Shown: positions 1 through 8,698 of the stretch, in pieces
How the letters are laid out: each line of letters starts with the position of its first letter
Numbering within the stretch: the first letter of the stretch is position 1
Origin: Armatimonadota bacterium
GTDB lineage: Bacteria; Armatimonadota; Zipacnadia; Zipacnadales; VGFC01
Assembly: GCA_016869015.1 (NCBI GenBank)
Contig: VGFB01000108.1
Span: 1-8,804 of the forward strand
DNA: 8,804 bases
Direction of reading: 5' to 3'
Notes under the pieces: model-generated
What the model saw: the letters and a program-made list of their open reading frames with translations, nothing else
Database searches by the model: none
Told to the model about the DNA's origin: nothing
Program-made: the position numbers and the translations under genes

Positions 1-44
1 TCATGCTGAGGGCGAACACACCAGGGCTCCTCAATCCTCGTCAT
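1..44 (-). CDS. Start of an unidentified gene, cut by the window edge
   Basis: A minus-strand ATG at 44-42 opens a frame reading MTRIEEPWCVRPQH before the window ends. It is preceded by a near-consensus Shine-Dalgarno, GGAGGT at 58-53, with an 8-nt gap. The start lies 67 bp beyond the valS stop on the same strand, so it could be co-transcribed with valS. In many bacteria folC follows valS, but these 14 residues do not resemble the usual FolC N-terminus and I do not assign a function. The support is the strong ribosome-binding site, the open frame and the colinear position. The visible piece is too short to exclude chance. Confidence 0.45.
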   Translation of the reverse strand, partial: MTRIEEPWCVRPQH

Positions 45-52
45 GGATCACC

Positions 53-58
53 ACCTCC
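53..58 (-). promoter_or_regulatory. Shine-Dalgarno of the left-edge gene
   Basis: On the minus strand these bases read GGAGGT, 8 nt before the ATG at 44. It matches the anti-Shine-Dalgarno nearly perfectly and is the main reason for calling a gene that leaves the window. Confidence 0.5.
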
Positions 59-95
59 GGAGGGCTGTGGTCCTACCTTCGACGCGCAGAGCTCT

Positions 96-111
96 CGCCC
101 CTGCCGGGGCG
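96..111 (-). terminator. GC-rich hairpin directly after the valS stop (weak terminator candidate)
   Basis: CGCCCC (96-101) and GGGGCG (106-111) form a 6-bp all-GC stem around a 4-nt loop, starting at the base after the valS TAG. No U-run follows on the minus strand, so it is not a canonical intrinsic terminator. It may act as an mRNA 3'-end stabiliser, a pause site or a factor-assisted terminator. The downstream gene starts about 50 nt later, so read-through is plausible. Confidence 0.35.
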
Positions 112-2787
<2,676 letters not shown>

Positions 2788-2793
2788 GGGAAA

Positions 2794-2798
2794 CCCTC
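2794..2798 (-). promoter_or_regulatory. Ribosome-binding site that sets the valS start
   Basis: On the minus strand this reads GAGGG, 6 nt before ATG 2787. It supports the shorter N-terminus over the in-frame GTG at 2868, which lies inside a terminator stem. Confidence 0.6.
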
Positions 2799-2858
2799 GC
2801 TGGGCTGTAGATCGCCTGTCACCGGTCGCCTGCTGTGCCTCTGCGGAGCTCAGCAACC

Positions 2859-2887
2859 AAAAGGCCACCCCTGCGGTTGGAGTGGCC
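2859..2887 (-). terminator. Intrinsic terminator after lon
   Basis: The minus-strand transcript has GGCCAC (2887-2882) pairing with GUGGCC (2868-2863). One further A-U pair can form at the base, and two G-C pairs can form above a single mismatch. UUUU (2862-2859) follows immediately. It sits 32 nt beyond the lon stop and about 70 nt before the valS ATG. This fits a Rho-independent terminator closing the tig-clpP-clpX-lon unit. The short U-run means it may be leaky. Confidence 0.72.
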
Positions 2888-2911
2888 TGGTCCTGCGCAC
2901 GACGAGGTAGC

Positions 2912-2936
2912 GCCGCCGCTAGACCAGAGCGGCGGC
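2912..2936 (-). other. Strong GC hairpin spanning the lon stop codon
   Basis: GCCGCCGCT (2912-2920) and AGCGGCGGC (2928-2936) are perfect 9-bp complementary arms around a 7-nt loop. Part of the lon stop (TAG, 2921-2919) lies in the left arm and part in the loop. With a small bulge the pairing can extend by three more base pairs. No U-run follows. It could protect the mRNA 3' end or assist the terminator just downstream. The left-hand pairing partly reflects GCC/GCT alanine codons near the Lon C-terminus. Confidence 0.45.
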
Positions 2937-5291
2937 TACTACCTGGTCCATGTTGGTGGCGAAGATGAAGGTCATGTCCTTGCGCACATCCTCGGGCAAG
3001 TCGTCGAGCTCCTTCAGGTCCTTCTCGTTCTCCTTGGGTATGACTACGTTGGGGATGCGGGAACGGTGCGCGGCCAGCACCTTCTCGCGCACCCCACCAA
3101 CCGGCAACACGCGCCCGTGAAGCGTCACTTCGCCGGTCATCGCCACATCATGCCGCACTTCCCGTCCGCCGAGGGCCGAGAGGATCGCCGTGGCGATGGT
3201 CACGCCGGCGGACGGCCCCTCCTTGGGCACCGCGCCGGAGGGCACGTGCACGTGGAAGTCGTGAGTCTGGAAGTAGTCCTTCGCCAACTCGAGGGCTTCC
3301 GCCTGCGTGCGAGCGTAGCTCAACGCCGCTTGAGCCGACTCCTTCATGACCTCGCCCAACCGCCCCGTCAGGAGAATCTCGCCCTTGCCCGACGAGATGG
3401 CAACCTCTACCTGGAGCGTCTCGCCGCCGGTCTCAGTGAAGGCCAGCCCGGTCGCGACACCGACCTGGTTCTCCTTCCGCTTATCGTCATCGAGGTAGAT
3501 GCGCAGGCCCAGCAGATCGTCCAGGTTGTCGGGGGAGACCGCCAGCTTGCCCTTGTCACCCCCGGCGACGCGCTTGGCCGTCTTACGACAAACGGTGGCG
3601 ATCTTGCGCTCCAGCTCGCGCACACCCGCCTCGCGAGTGTAGCCGCGGGTAATGGCGCGGAGGGCGTCGTCGGAGAACTCCAGGTACGCAGGCCTGAGAC
3701 CGTGGTCCTTGAGCTGCTTGGGGACCAGGAAGCCCTTCGCGATGGCCAGCTTCTCCTCGTCCACGTAGCCTGGGAACTCGATGACCTCCATGCGATCGCG
3801 CAGCGCAGGCGGGATCGTGGCGAGCACATTGCCGGTGGCGATGAACATCACGCGGGAGAGGTCGAAGGGGACCTCGAGATAGTGGTCGCTGAAGCTGCCG
3901 TTCTGCTCAGGATCGAGGGCCTCGAGCAGCGCCGACGAGGGGTCGCCGCGGAAGTCCATCCCGAGCTTGTCGATCTCGTCGAGCATGAAGACCGGGTTGT
4001 TGGAAGCACAGTCACGGATGCCCTGCATGATGCGGCCGGGCAGCGCGCCCACGTACGTGCGCCGATGTCCACGGATCTCGGCCTCGTCGCGCACGCCGCC
4101 CAGGGAGATGCGGATGAACTTGCGTCCGAGGGCCCGGGCGATGGAGCGGCCGATGGAGGTCTTCCCGACGCCGGGCGGGCCGATGAACGCCAGAATGGGG
4201 CCTTTGGTCCGCCGGACGAGCTTGCGGACGGCGAGGAACTCAAGCACGCGCTCTTTGGGCTTCTTGAGGCCGAAGTGGTCCTCGTCGAGGATCTCCTCAG
4301 CCCGACAGATATCGAGCTTGTCGCGGGTGTTCCGCTTCCAGGGCAAGGCCACGAGCCAGTCGAGGTAGGTGCGGATGACCGTGCCTTCGGGGGCGACGGG
4401 CGGAATGCGCTCGAGGCGCTCGACCTCGCGCAACGCCTTCTCCGCCGCCTCCTCGGACATCCCGGCTTCCTCGATCTTCTGACGGTACTCATCGGCCTCC
4501 TGCGGTGAACCCTCGCGCTCCCCGAGCTCGTCCTGAATGGCGCGCAGCTGCTCCCGGAGGTAGAACTCGCGCTGCGAGGAGCTCATCTCCTCGCGGACGC
4601 GGGCGTGGATCTTCTGCTCGAGCTCGAGGATGCTCAACTCGGCCAGCAGGAGTCGGTGCACCTTCGCGAGGCGCTCGGAGCCGTCGGCGGTGGCGAGGAT
4701 GTCCTGCTTCTCGTCCGCCGGTCGGCCAAGGCACGAGCAGACGAGGTCCGCCAGGCCGCCCGGATCGCGAAGGCTCATGGCGCTGCCCACGGCATCGGGG
4801 GGGATGTGGCGGCTCATCGTGACGGCCCGCTCGAACTGGGCCACCACTTCGCGCATGGTAGCCTCGACCTCGGGCGTCTCCTCCGCCGTCTCCACGATCG
4901 GTTGCCCGACGGCCTCCAGGAACGGCAGGGCGCGCAGATACCCGTCGATGCGGATCCGGCCGACCCCCTCGATCATGGCCCGCACCGTGTCGTCGGGCAG
5001 GTCCATCAGCTGGACGACCCGAGCCAGGCAACCGACCGCGTATAGGTCGTCCGGCATCGGGTCTTCCACCGAGCCGTCGCGCTGAGTCACCAACAGGACG
5101 GGCCGCTCGGTGTTGCGGACCTCGTTCAGGGCGGCCTTGGACTTGGGTCGCCCGAACACCAGCGGGATGACCATCTGCGGGAAGACGACCACGTCCCGCA
5201 CCGGCAGCACGACGAACGACTCGCCGGCACTGGACGGGTCGAGGCTCTCAGAGGGCGGTTCGGGGTTCGAAGGCGCGGGTCTCGGGTTCAC
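2919..5291 (-). CDS. lon: ATP-dependent protease Lon (LonA type)
   Basis: This cytoplasmic AAA+ serine protease degrades misfolded and short-lived regulatory proteins. From the chosen GTG at 5291 it is 790 residues (E. coli 784). The LAN substrate-binding domain starts near residue 25 with FVVLPVRDVVVFPQMVIPL. A helical linker includes EFYLREQLRAIQDELGE (242-258). The AAA+ module has Walker A GPPGVGKT (371-378), Walker B VFMLDEID (434-441) and sensor-1 IATGN (484-488). The C-terminal protease domain has the PKEGPSAG box with catalytic Ser694, and Lys737 in GGVREKVLAAHRS. Their 43-residue spacing equals that of E. coli S679/K722. The protein ends at TAG 2921-2919. The start is uncertain: an in-frame ATG at 5399 would overlap clpX by 38 nt, and an ATG at 5498 would overlap it far more. 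Neither 5291 nor 5399 has a good Shine-Dalgarno, and residues before about 25 are low-complexity and proline-rich. Identity is certain; the first ~25 residues are not. Confidence 0.96.
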   Translation of the reverse strand: MNPRPAPSNPEPPSESLDPSSAGESFVVLPVRDVVVFPQMVIPLVFGRPKSKAALNEVRNTERPVLLVTQRDGSVEDPMPDDLYAVGCLARVVQLMDLPDDTVRAMIEGVGRIRIDGYLRALPFLEAVGQPIVETAEETPEVEATMREVVAQFERAVTMSRHIPPDAVGSAMSLRDPGGLADLVCSCLGRPADEKQDILATADGSERLAKVHRLLLAELSILELEQKIHARVREEMSSSQREFYLREQLRAIQDELGEREGSPQEADEYRQKIEEAGMSEEAAEKALREVERLERIPPVAPEGTVIRTYLDWLVALPWKRNTRDKLDICRAEEILDEDHFGLKKPKERVLEFLAVRKLVRRTKGPILAFIGPPGVGKTSIGRSIARALGRKFIRISLGGVRDEAEIRGHRRTYVGALPGRIMQGIRDCASNNPVFMLDEIDKLGMDFRGDPSSALLEALDPEQNGSFSDHYLEVPFDLSRVMFIATGNVLATIPPALRDRMEVIEFPGYVDEEKLAIAKGFLVPKQLKDHGLRPAYLEFSDDALRAITRGYTREAGVRELERKIATVCRKTAKRVAGGDKGKLAVSPDNLDDLLGLRIYLDDDKRKENQVGVATGLAFTETGGETLQVEVAISSGKGEILLTGRLGEVMKESAQAALSYARTQAEALELAKDYFQTHDFHVHVPSGAVPKEGPSAGVTIATAILSALGGREVRHDVAMTGEVTLHGRVLPVGGVREKVLAAHRSRIPNVVIPKENEKDLKELDDLPEDVRKDMTFIFATNMDQVVAAALV

Positions 5292-5308
5292 GGGCGAAGG
5301 CGGGTCTC
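5263..5308. repeat. Two imperfect direct repeats at the clpX-lon junction
   Basis: Units at 5263-5283 and 5284-5308 both begin gggttc, contain gaaggc and end gggtctc. They differ by two short indels (21 versus 25 bp). A further partial copy (gttctgggttcg) follows to 5322. The unit length difference is not a multiple of three, which argues that this is spacer-type sequence and not a conserved protein repeat, even though the Lon frame is open through it. Confidence 0.6.
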
Positions 5309-5323
5309 GCGTTCTGGGTTCGC

Positions 5324-5351
5324 AGACTACGGACTGTGGACTCCGGACTGC
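5324..5351. repeat. Tandem 7-bp repeat between clpX and lon
   Basis: Four consecutive heptamers read agactac, ggactgt, ggactcc, ggactgc on the plus strand, that is AGTCC plus two variable bases on the minus strand. They lie in the short spacer between the clpX stop (5362) and the likely lon start. Such degenerate heptads look like slippage-derived non-coding sequence. A regulatory role is possible but nothing visible shows one. Confidence 0.6.
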
Positions 5352-5361
5352 CGTCCGGCTC

Positions 5362-6651
5362 TCAAGCGCTCCTCTTCCGCTCGCCGCGCTTGCTCGCATC
5401 ACGACGACGGAGGACCGGAGGTGTGCCGCGCAGGATCGTATCGGCCTCCACCACGCACTCAACCACGTCCGGATCGGACGGGATCTCGAACATCGCATCC
5501 GTGATGGTGTGCTCGATCACGGTCCGCAACGCGCGCGCGCCGGTGCTCTTCTTGAGCGCTTCGCGGGCGATGGCCTCCAGGGCTTCATCCGTGAAGACCA
5601 GCTCAACATCGTCGAACATCGCGAGCATCTTCTGGTACTGCCGGACGAGAGCGTTCTTGGGCTCGGTCAGGATCCGCTTCAGCGCCTCGGCGTCCAGGGA
5701 GTGGAGGGTCGCAATCACCGGCAGGCGTCCGGTGAACTCCGGAATCATCCCGAACTTCACGAGGTCCTCGGGGATGACATCCTGCAGGACGGCCCAGTCG
5801 TCCTTGTCCTCGGGCTTCACCGTCGCCGCCCCGAAGCCGATCGCCCGGCGCTGGGTACGCGCCCGCACGATGTCGGCGAGGCCTTCGAAGACGCCGCCAC
5901 AGATGAACAGGATGCCGCGCGTGTCCACGCGCAGGTACTCCTGCTGCGGGTGCTTGCGGCCGCCCTGCGGCGGCACGTTCGCCACGGTCCCCTCGAGGAT
6001 CTTCAGCAACGCCTGCTGCACGCCCTCACCCGAGACATCGCGGGTAATCGAAGGGTTGTCCGCGCGGCGGGCGATCTTGTCGATTTCGTCGATGTAGATG
6101 ATGCCGTGCTCGGTGCGCTCAATGTCGCCGCCGGCGGCGATCACCAGTTGCAGAATGATGTTCTCAACGTCCTCGCCCACATACCCGGCTTCCGTAACGG
6201 CTGTGGCATCGGCAATCGCGAAGGGGACATCCAGCATGCGGGCCAGCGTCCGGGCCAGGAGGGTCTTGCCGGCGCCGGTGGGTCCGACGAGGAGAATGTT
6301 GCTCTTCTCGATCTCAACGTCGGCGTCCATGTTCCCCAGGCGGACCCGCTTGAAGTGGTTGTAGACCGCCACGGAGAGGATGCGCTTGGCGCGCTCCTGG
6401 CCGATTACATACTGGTCGAGGGTCTCGCAGATCTCCCGCGGCGTAGGGACGGACCCCTGGAGCAGATCGGTCTGACGCCGGGCCTGCCGCTCGCGTTCCT
6501 TCCCCCGAATGATCTGGTTGCACAGCTCGACGCAGTCGACGCAGATGTACACGCCCGGGCCGGCGATCAGGTCCTTGACCTGGGTCGGCTTCTCCTTGTC
6601 GCAGAAGGAGCAGCGAGGTCCGCGGCCTCGGCGTGAAGTGTCGTCAGGCAT
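5362..6651 (-). CDS. clpX: ATP-dependent Clp protease, ATPase subunit ClpX
   Basis: This hexameric AAA+ unfoldase recognises tagged substrates (for example ssrA-type), unfolds them and threads them into ClpP in the cytoplasm. It is 429 residues (E. coli 424). The N-terminal zinc-binding domain has C14, C17, C37 and C40. The AAA+ core has Walker A GPTGAGKT (123-130), the GYVGED pore-1 loop (156-161), Walker B IIYIDEIDK (184-192) and the RKH pore loop (232-234). The IGF loop that docks on ClpP is at 271-273. The EFTGRLP arginine finger is R309, and sensor-2 GAR is at 371-373. All key residues are intact. It starts at ATG 6651, seven nt after GGGAGG, 42 bp downstream of clpP, so the two are almost certainly co-transcribed. 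The C-terminal tail (about 413-429) is Arg/Lys-rich. Confidence 0.98.
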   Translation of the reverse strand: MPDDTSRRGRGPRCSFCDKEKPTQVKDLIAGPGVYICVDCVELCNQIIRGKERERQARRQTDLLQGSVPTPREICETLDQYVIGQERAKRILSVAVYNHFKRVRLGNMDADVEIEKSNILLVGPTGAGKTLLARTLARMLDVPFAIADATAVTEAGYVGEDVENIILQLVIAAGGDIERTEHGIIYIDEIDKIARRADNPSITRDVSGEGVQQALLKILEGTVANVPPQGGRKHPQQEYLRVDTRGILFICGGVFEGLADIVRARTQRRAIGFGAATVKPEDKDDWAVLQDVIPEDLVKFGMIPEFTGRLPVIATLHSLDAEALKRILTEPKNALVRQYQKMLAMFDDVELVFTDEALEAIAREALKKSTGARALRTVIEHTITDAMFEIPSDPDVVECVVEADTILRGTPPVLRRRDASKRGERKRSA

Positions 6652-6658
6652 GGACGAG

Positions 6659-6664
6659 CCTCCC
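6659..6664 (-). promoter_or_regulatory. Shine-Dalgarno of clpX
   Basis: GGGAGG on the minus strand lies 7 nt before the clpX ATG at 6651, within the 42-bp clpP-clpX gap. It fixes the start. Confidence 0.75.
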
Positions 6665-6693
6665 TTCGCCGGGTACGAGCGGAGCGTCCGCGA

Positions 6694-7314
6694 TCAGGCT
6701 TCGATGTTGTGCTGCGGCTCGGCAATGAAGTCCACGAGGCCGTACTCCAGGGCCTCCTGGGCCGTCATGTAGTAGTCGCGATCGGTGTCCTGCTCGATCT
6801 TCTCCAGCGGCTTGCCGGTGTGCTTGGCCAGGATCTCGTTCAGCCACCTGCGGATCCGGCCGATCTCGCGGGCCTGAATCTCGATGTCCGTCGCCTGCCC
6901 TTGCGCGCCGCCGAAGGGCTGGTGAATCAGCACGCGGGAGAAGGGCAAGGCCGCCCGGTGCCCCGGCGCGCCGGCCGCCAGGAGCACGGCGGCCATGCTG
7001 GCCGCCTGCCCGACGCACCAGGTGTGCACCTCGGGCGCAATGTACTGCATCGTGTCGTAGATCGCAAGACCCGCCGAGGTGATCCCGCCGGGGCTGTTGA
7101 TGTACATGTCGATCTTCTCGGTCGGGTCCTCGCCCTGCAGGTGCAGCAGTTGGGCGATGATCAGGTTGGCGACCGTGTCGTCGATGGGCAGGCCGATGAA
7201 GACGATGCGGTCCTTCAGCAGACGCGAGTAGATGTCGAATACACGCTCGCCCCGGGGCGTCTGCTCGATGACGCTGGGGACGATGAGGGCGCGAGGGTTG
7301 ACCGGCTCAATCAT
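6694..7314 (-). CDS. clpP: ATP-dependent Clp protease, proteolytic subunit ClpP
   Basis: This serine peptidase forms the double-heptamer barrel that degrades polypeptides delivered by ClpX. It is 206 residues, the normal length. The catalytic triad is complete: Ser106 in GQAASMAA, His131 in LIHQPFGG and Asp180 in QDTDRDYYM. The oligomerisation and N-terminal axial-loop sequence VIEQTPRGERVFDIYSRLL is typical. By analogy with E. coli the short propeptide is probably removed near A9/L10. The start is ATG 7314, eight nt after GGAGGA (7328-7323). A longer in-frame start at 7359 would add 15 non-homologous residues inside tig and is rejected. The coding sequence overlaps the tig end by 8 nt (ATGATTGA), which favours translational coupling. 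The next gene, clpX, encodes its partner. The stop is TGA at 6696-6694. Confidence 0.98.
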   Translation of the reverse strand: MIEPVNPRALIVPSVIEQTPRGERVFDIYSRLLKDRIVFIGLPIDDTVANLIIAQLLHLQGEDPTEKIDMYINSPGGITSAGLAIYDTMQYIAPEVHTWCVGQAASMAAVLLAAGAPGHRAALPFSRVLIHQPFGGAQGQATDIEIQAREIGRIRRWLNEILAKHTGKPLEKIEQDTDRDYYMTAQEALEYGLVDFIAEPQHNIEA

Positions 7315-8635
7315 CGGTTGGGTCCTCCGTTGGCTCGCCAGGCTCGTGGCCGGCCTCACCCGCTGTCTGCGTCAGCTCCTCCGCAAGGTCAGACAACGGG
7401 ACGGTCTGCTTGGTTGCGCTCTCGGCGATCAGGTCCCCGGCGCGCTCGTTGACGATTCGCTCGCGGAGCATCGTGGCAACGCTCCGATCGATCCGGTCGC
7501 CGATCAGCAGCGAGGCGTCCACGCCCCGGCTCACGCCGAGCGCCAGGTAGGCCTGACGCACCTCATCCTCCGACACCTCGACCCCCCGCTCAGCCAGCAG
7601 GGCCTCGCAGGCAAAGGCCACGCTGAGCGCGCGACTCGCCTCGGCAGGCAGCGTGAGCTCCTCGCCGTCCTCCTCGTCCTCGTCGTCCGACAGCTCGAGG
7701 AACGACTCGGGGAGGTCGACCCGCAGGTTGTCTCCGAGCCATCGGATCGCCTGACCCCGGAGCACCTGTTGCGCCAACTCCTCGTGCTCGCGACGCAGAC
7801 GAACCGTCACCTCCGCCCTCAGCGCCTCGAGCGTCTCGCAGCCCTCGATCGCCTGCTTGGCGAACTCGTCATCGAGTGCGGGCACCTTCCGCTCGCACAC
7901 GTCCTTGATGTCGGCAGCGACCCGCACCGTCTTGCCCGCGAGCCGGTCCAGCCCCGGCCGGTCGGGATACTCGATGGTGAACTCGACCGTCTCGCCGACG
8001 GAATGGCCCACAAGATGAGTGTCCACGGGCGGGTCGTAGCGGTCCTCGCCGACAATGAGGCTCGCGTCCTGCTCCTCCGGGTCCCCCTCCTCGCCCTCGG
8101 CCTGCGTGCGCAGCACGACCTCGACCTGGTCGCCCGCTCGCACCTCCTTCCGCTCCACCGCCACCCGCTCCACCGCCGCGTCCTGCAGGCGCTTCAGCTC
8201 CGCGGCCAGCTCATCCTCCGAGGGCTCGATCTCCGGGGTCTTCAGCTCGAGCCCCTCGGCCTTGGGGACTCGCACCTCCGGACGCAGTGGGAGGACAACC
8301 CGGTCGGAGACCAACGGCTGGCTCTCCTTGGCCAGACGGTCGTCCTCCTCATCCTCGAAGTCGGCCGGACCCAGCGGATGCAGCCGACCGTAGGTCAGCA
8401 CGCACCGCAACGCTTGCTCCATGAGGTCGCCGTAGACCGCGCCATCAATGGCCTTGGGGCCATACTCGCGGCGGATGCGCCAGATGGGCACCTTCCCCTT
8501 CCGGAAACCGGGGATGTTGCCCCGGTTCACGAGGTCCTCGAACAGCGTCCGGTACGCGCGGTCGACGTGCTTCTGCTCGACGTGGATCGCAAGTCTCGCC
8601 CGACTTCCGGGCTCGGGCTGTACGATGGCGAACAA
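7307..8635 (-). CDS. tig: Trigger factor (ribosome-associated chaperone), divergent
   Basis: It binds near the ribosomal exit tunnel and shields nascent chains. It is 442 residues (E. coli 432). The N-terminal ribosome-binding domain (about 1-115) carries the diagnostic loop GFRKGKVP at 43-50. A middle FKBP-like domain (about 165-250) is recognisable by its frame (GDQVEVVL, VGETVEFTIEYP, KTVRVAADIKDVCERKVP). Its pocket is degenerate: the usual IPGF segment reads DPPV near 201-204 and the FxGxxDG strand is replaced by LRTQAEGEE. The C-terminal chaperone domain follows (EVTVRLRREHEELAQQ onward). It has a very acidic stretch at 316-327 where a helical arm is usual, and an acidic, proline-containing tail. 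The start is TTG 8635, five nt after GGGGGAG. An in-frame TAG seven codons upstream leaves no other start in between. It is first in the tig-clpP-clpX-lon cluster. PPIase activity is doubtful; identity is firm from the ribosome-docking motif, architecture and context. Confidence 0.94.
   Translation of the reverse strand: MFAIVQPEPGSRARLAIHVEQKHVDRAYRTLFEDLVNRGNIPGFRKGKVPIWRIRREYGPKAIDGAVYGDLMEQALRCVLTYGRLHPLGPADFEDEEDDRLAKESQPLVSDRVVLPLRPEVRVPKAEGLELKTPEIEPSEDELAAELKRLQDAAVERVAVERKEVRAGDQVEVVLRTQAEGEEGDPEEQDASLIVGEDRYDPPVDTHLVGHSVGETVEFTIEYPDRPGLDRLAGKTVRVAADIKDVCERKVPALDDEFAKQAIEGCETLEALRAEVTVRLRREHEELAQQVLRGQAIRWLGDNLRVDLPESFLELSDDEDEEDGEELTLPAEASRALSVAFACEALLAERGVEVSEDEVRQAYLALGVSRGVDASLLIGDRIDRSVATMLRERIVNERAGDLIAESATKQTVPLSDLAEELTQTAGEAGHEPGEPTEDPTDD
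7323..7328 (-). promoter_or_regulatory. Shine-Dalgarno of clpP, inside the tig coding end
   Basis: GGAGGA on the minus strand, 8 nt before ATG 7314, is embedded in the last tig codons. It decides the clpP start and implies that ribosomes finishing tig pass over it. Confidence 0.75.
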
Positions 8636-8640
8636 GGTAG

Positions 8641-8647
8641 CTCCCCC
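8641..8647 (-). promoter_or_regulatory. Ribosome-binding site for the TTG start of tig
   Basis: GGGGGAG on the minus strand lies 5 nt before TTG 8635. With the in-frame stop just upstream, it makes TTG the only sensible start. Confidence 0.65.
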
Positions 8648-8649
8648 TG

Positions 8650-8672
8650 ACGGCTAGTGCGCAGTCAGCCGT
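8650..8672 (-). other. Small hairpin in the tig leader
   Basis: ACGGCT (8650-8655) and AGCCGT (8667-8672) are 6-bp complementary arms around an 11-nt loop. They lie immediately upstream of the tig Shine-Dalgarno on the minus strand. It might affect ribosome access, but the stem is short and could be chance. I see no clear promoter in the 63 bp between the tig start and the larger palindrome. Confidence 0.3.
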
Positions 8673-8698
8673 GAAGCCTTCGGTCGTTCTCGCGTCCA

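Noticed and set aside
2788..2868. 27-residue N-terminal extension of ValRS from GTG 2868
   Set aside because: It reads through the terminator stem and U-run, has no family homology, and a proper ribosome-binding site precedes the internal ATG 2787.
2788..2911. T-box leader controlling valS
   Set aside because: The gap is only 131 bp, is largely occupied by the lon terminator, and no T-box consensus or specifier stem is visible.
6679..6691. GCGGA/TCCGC mini-hairpin between clpP and clpX
   Set aside because: A 5-bp stem with no U-run in GC-rich DNA is expected by chance, and the genes need co-expression.
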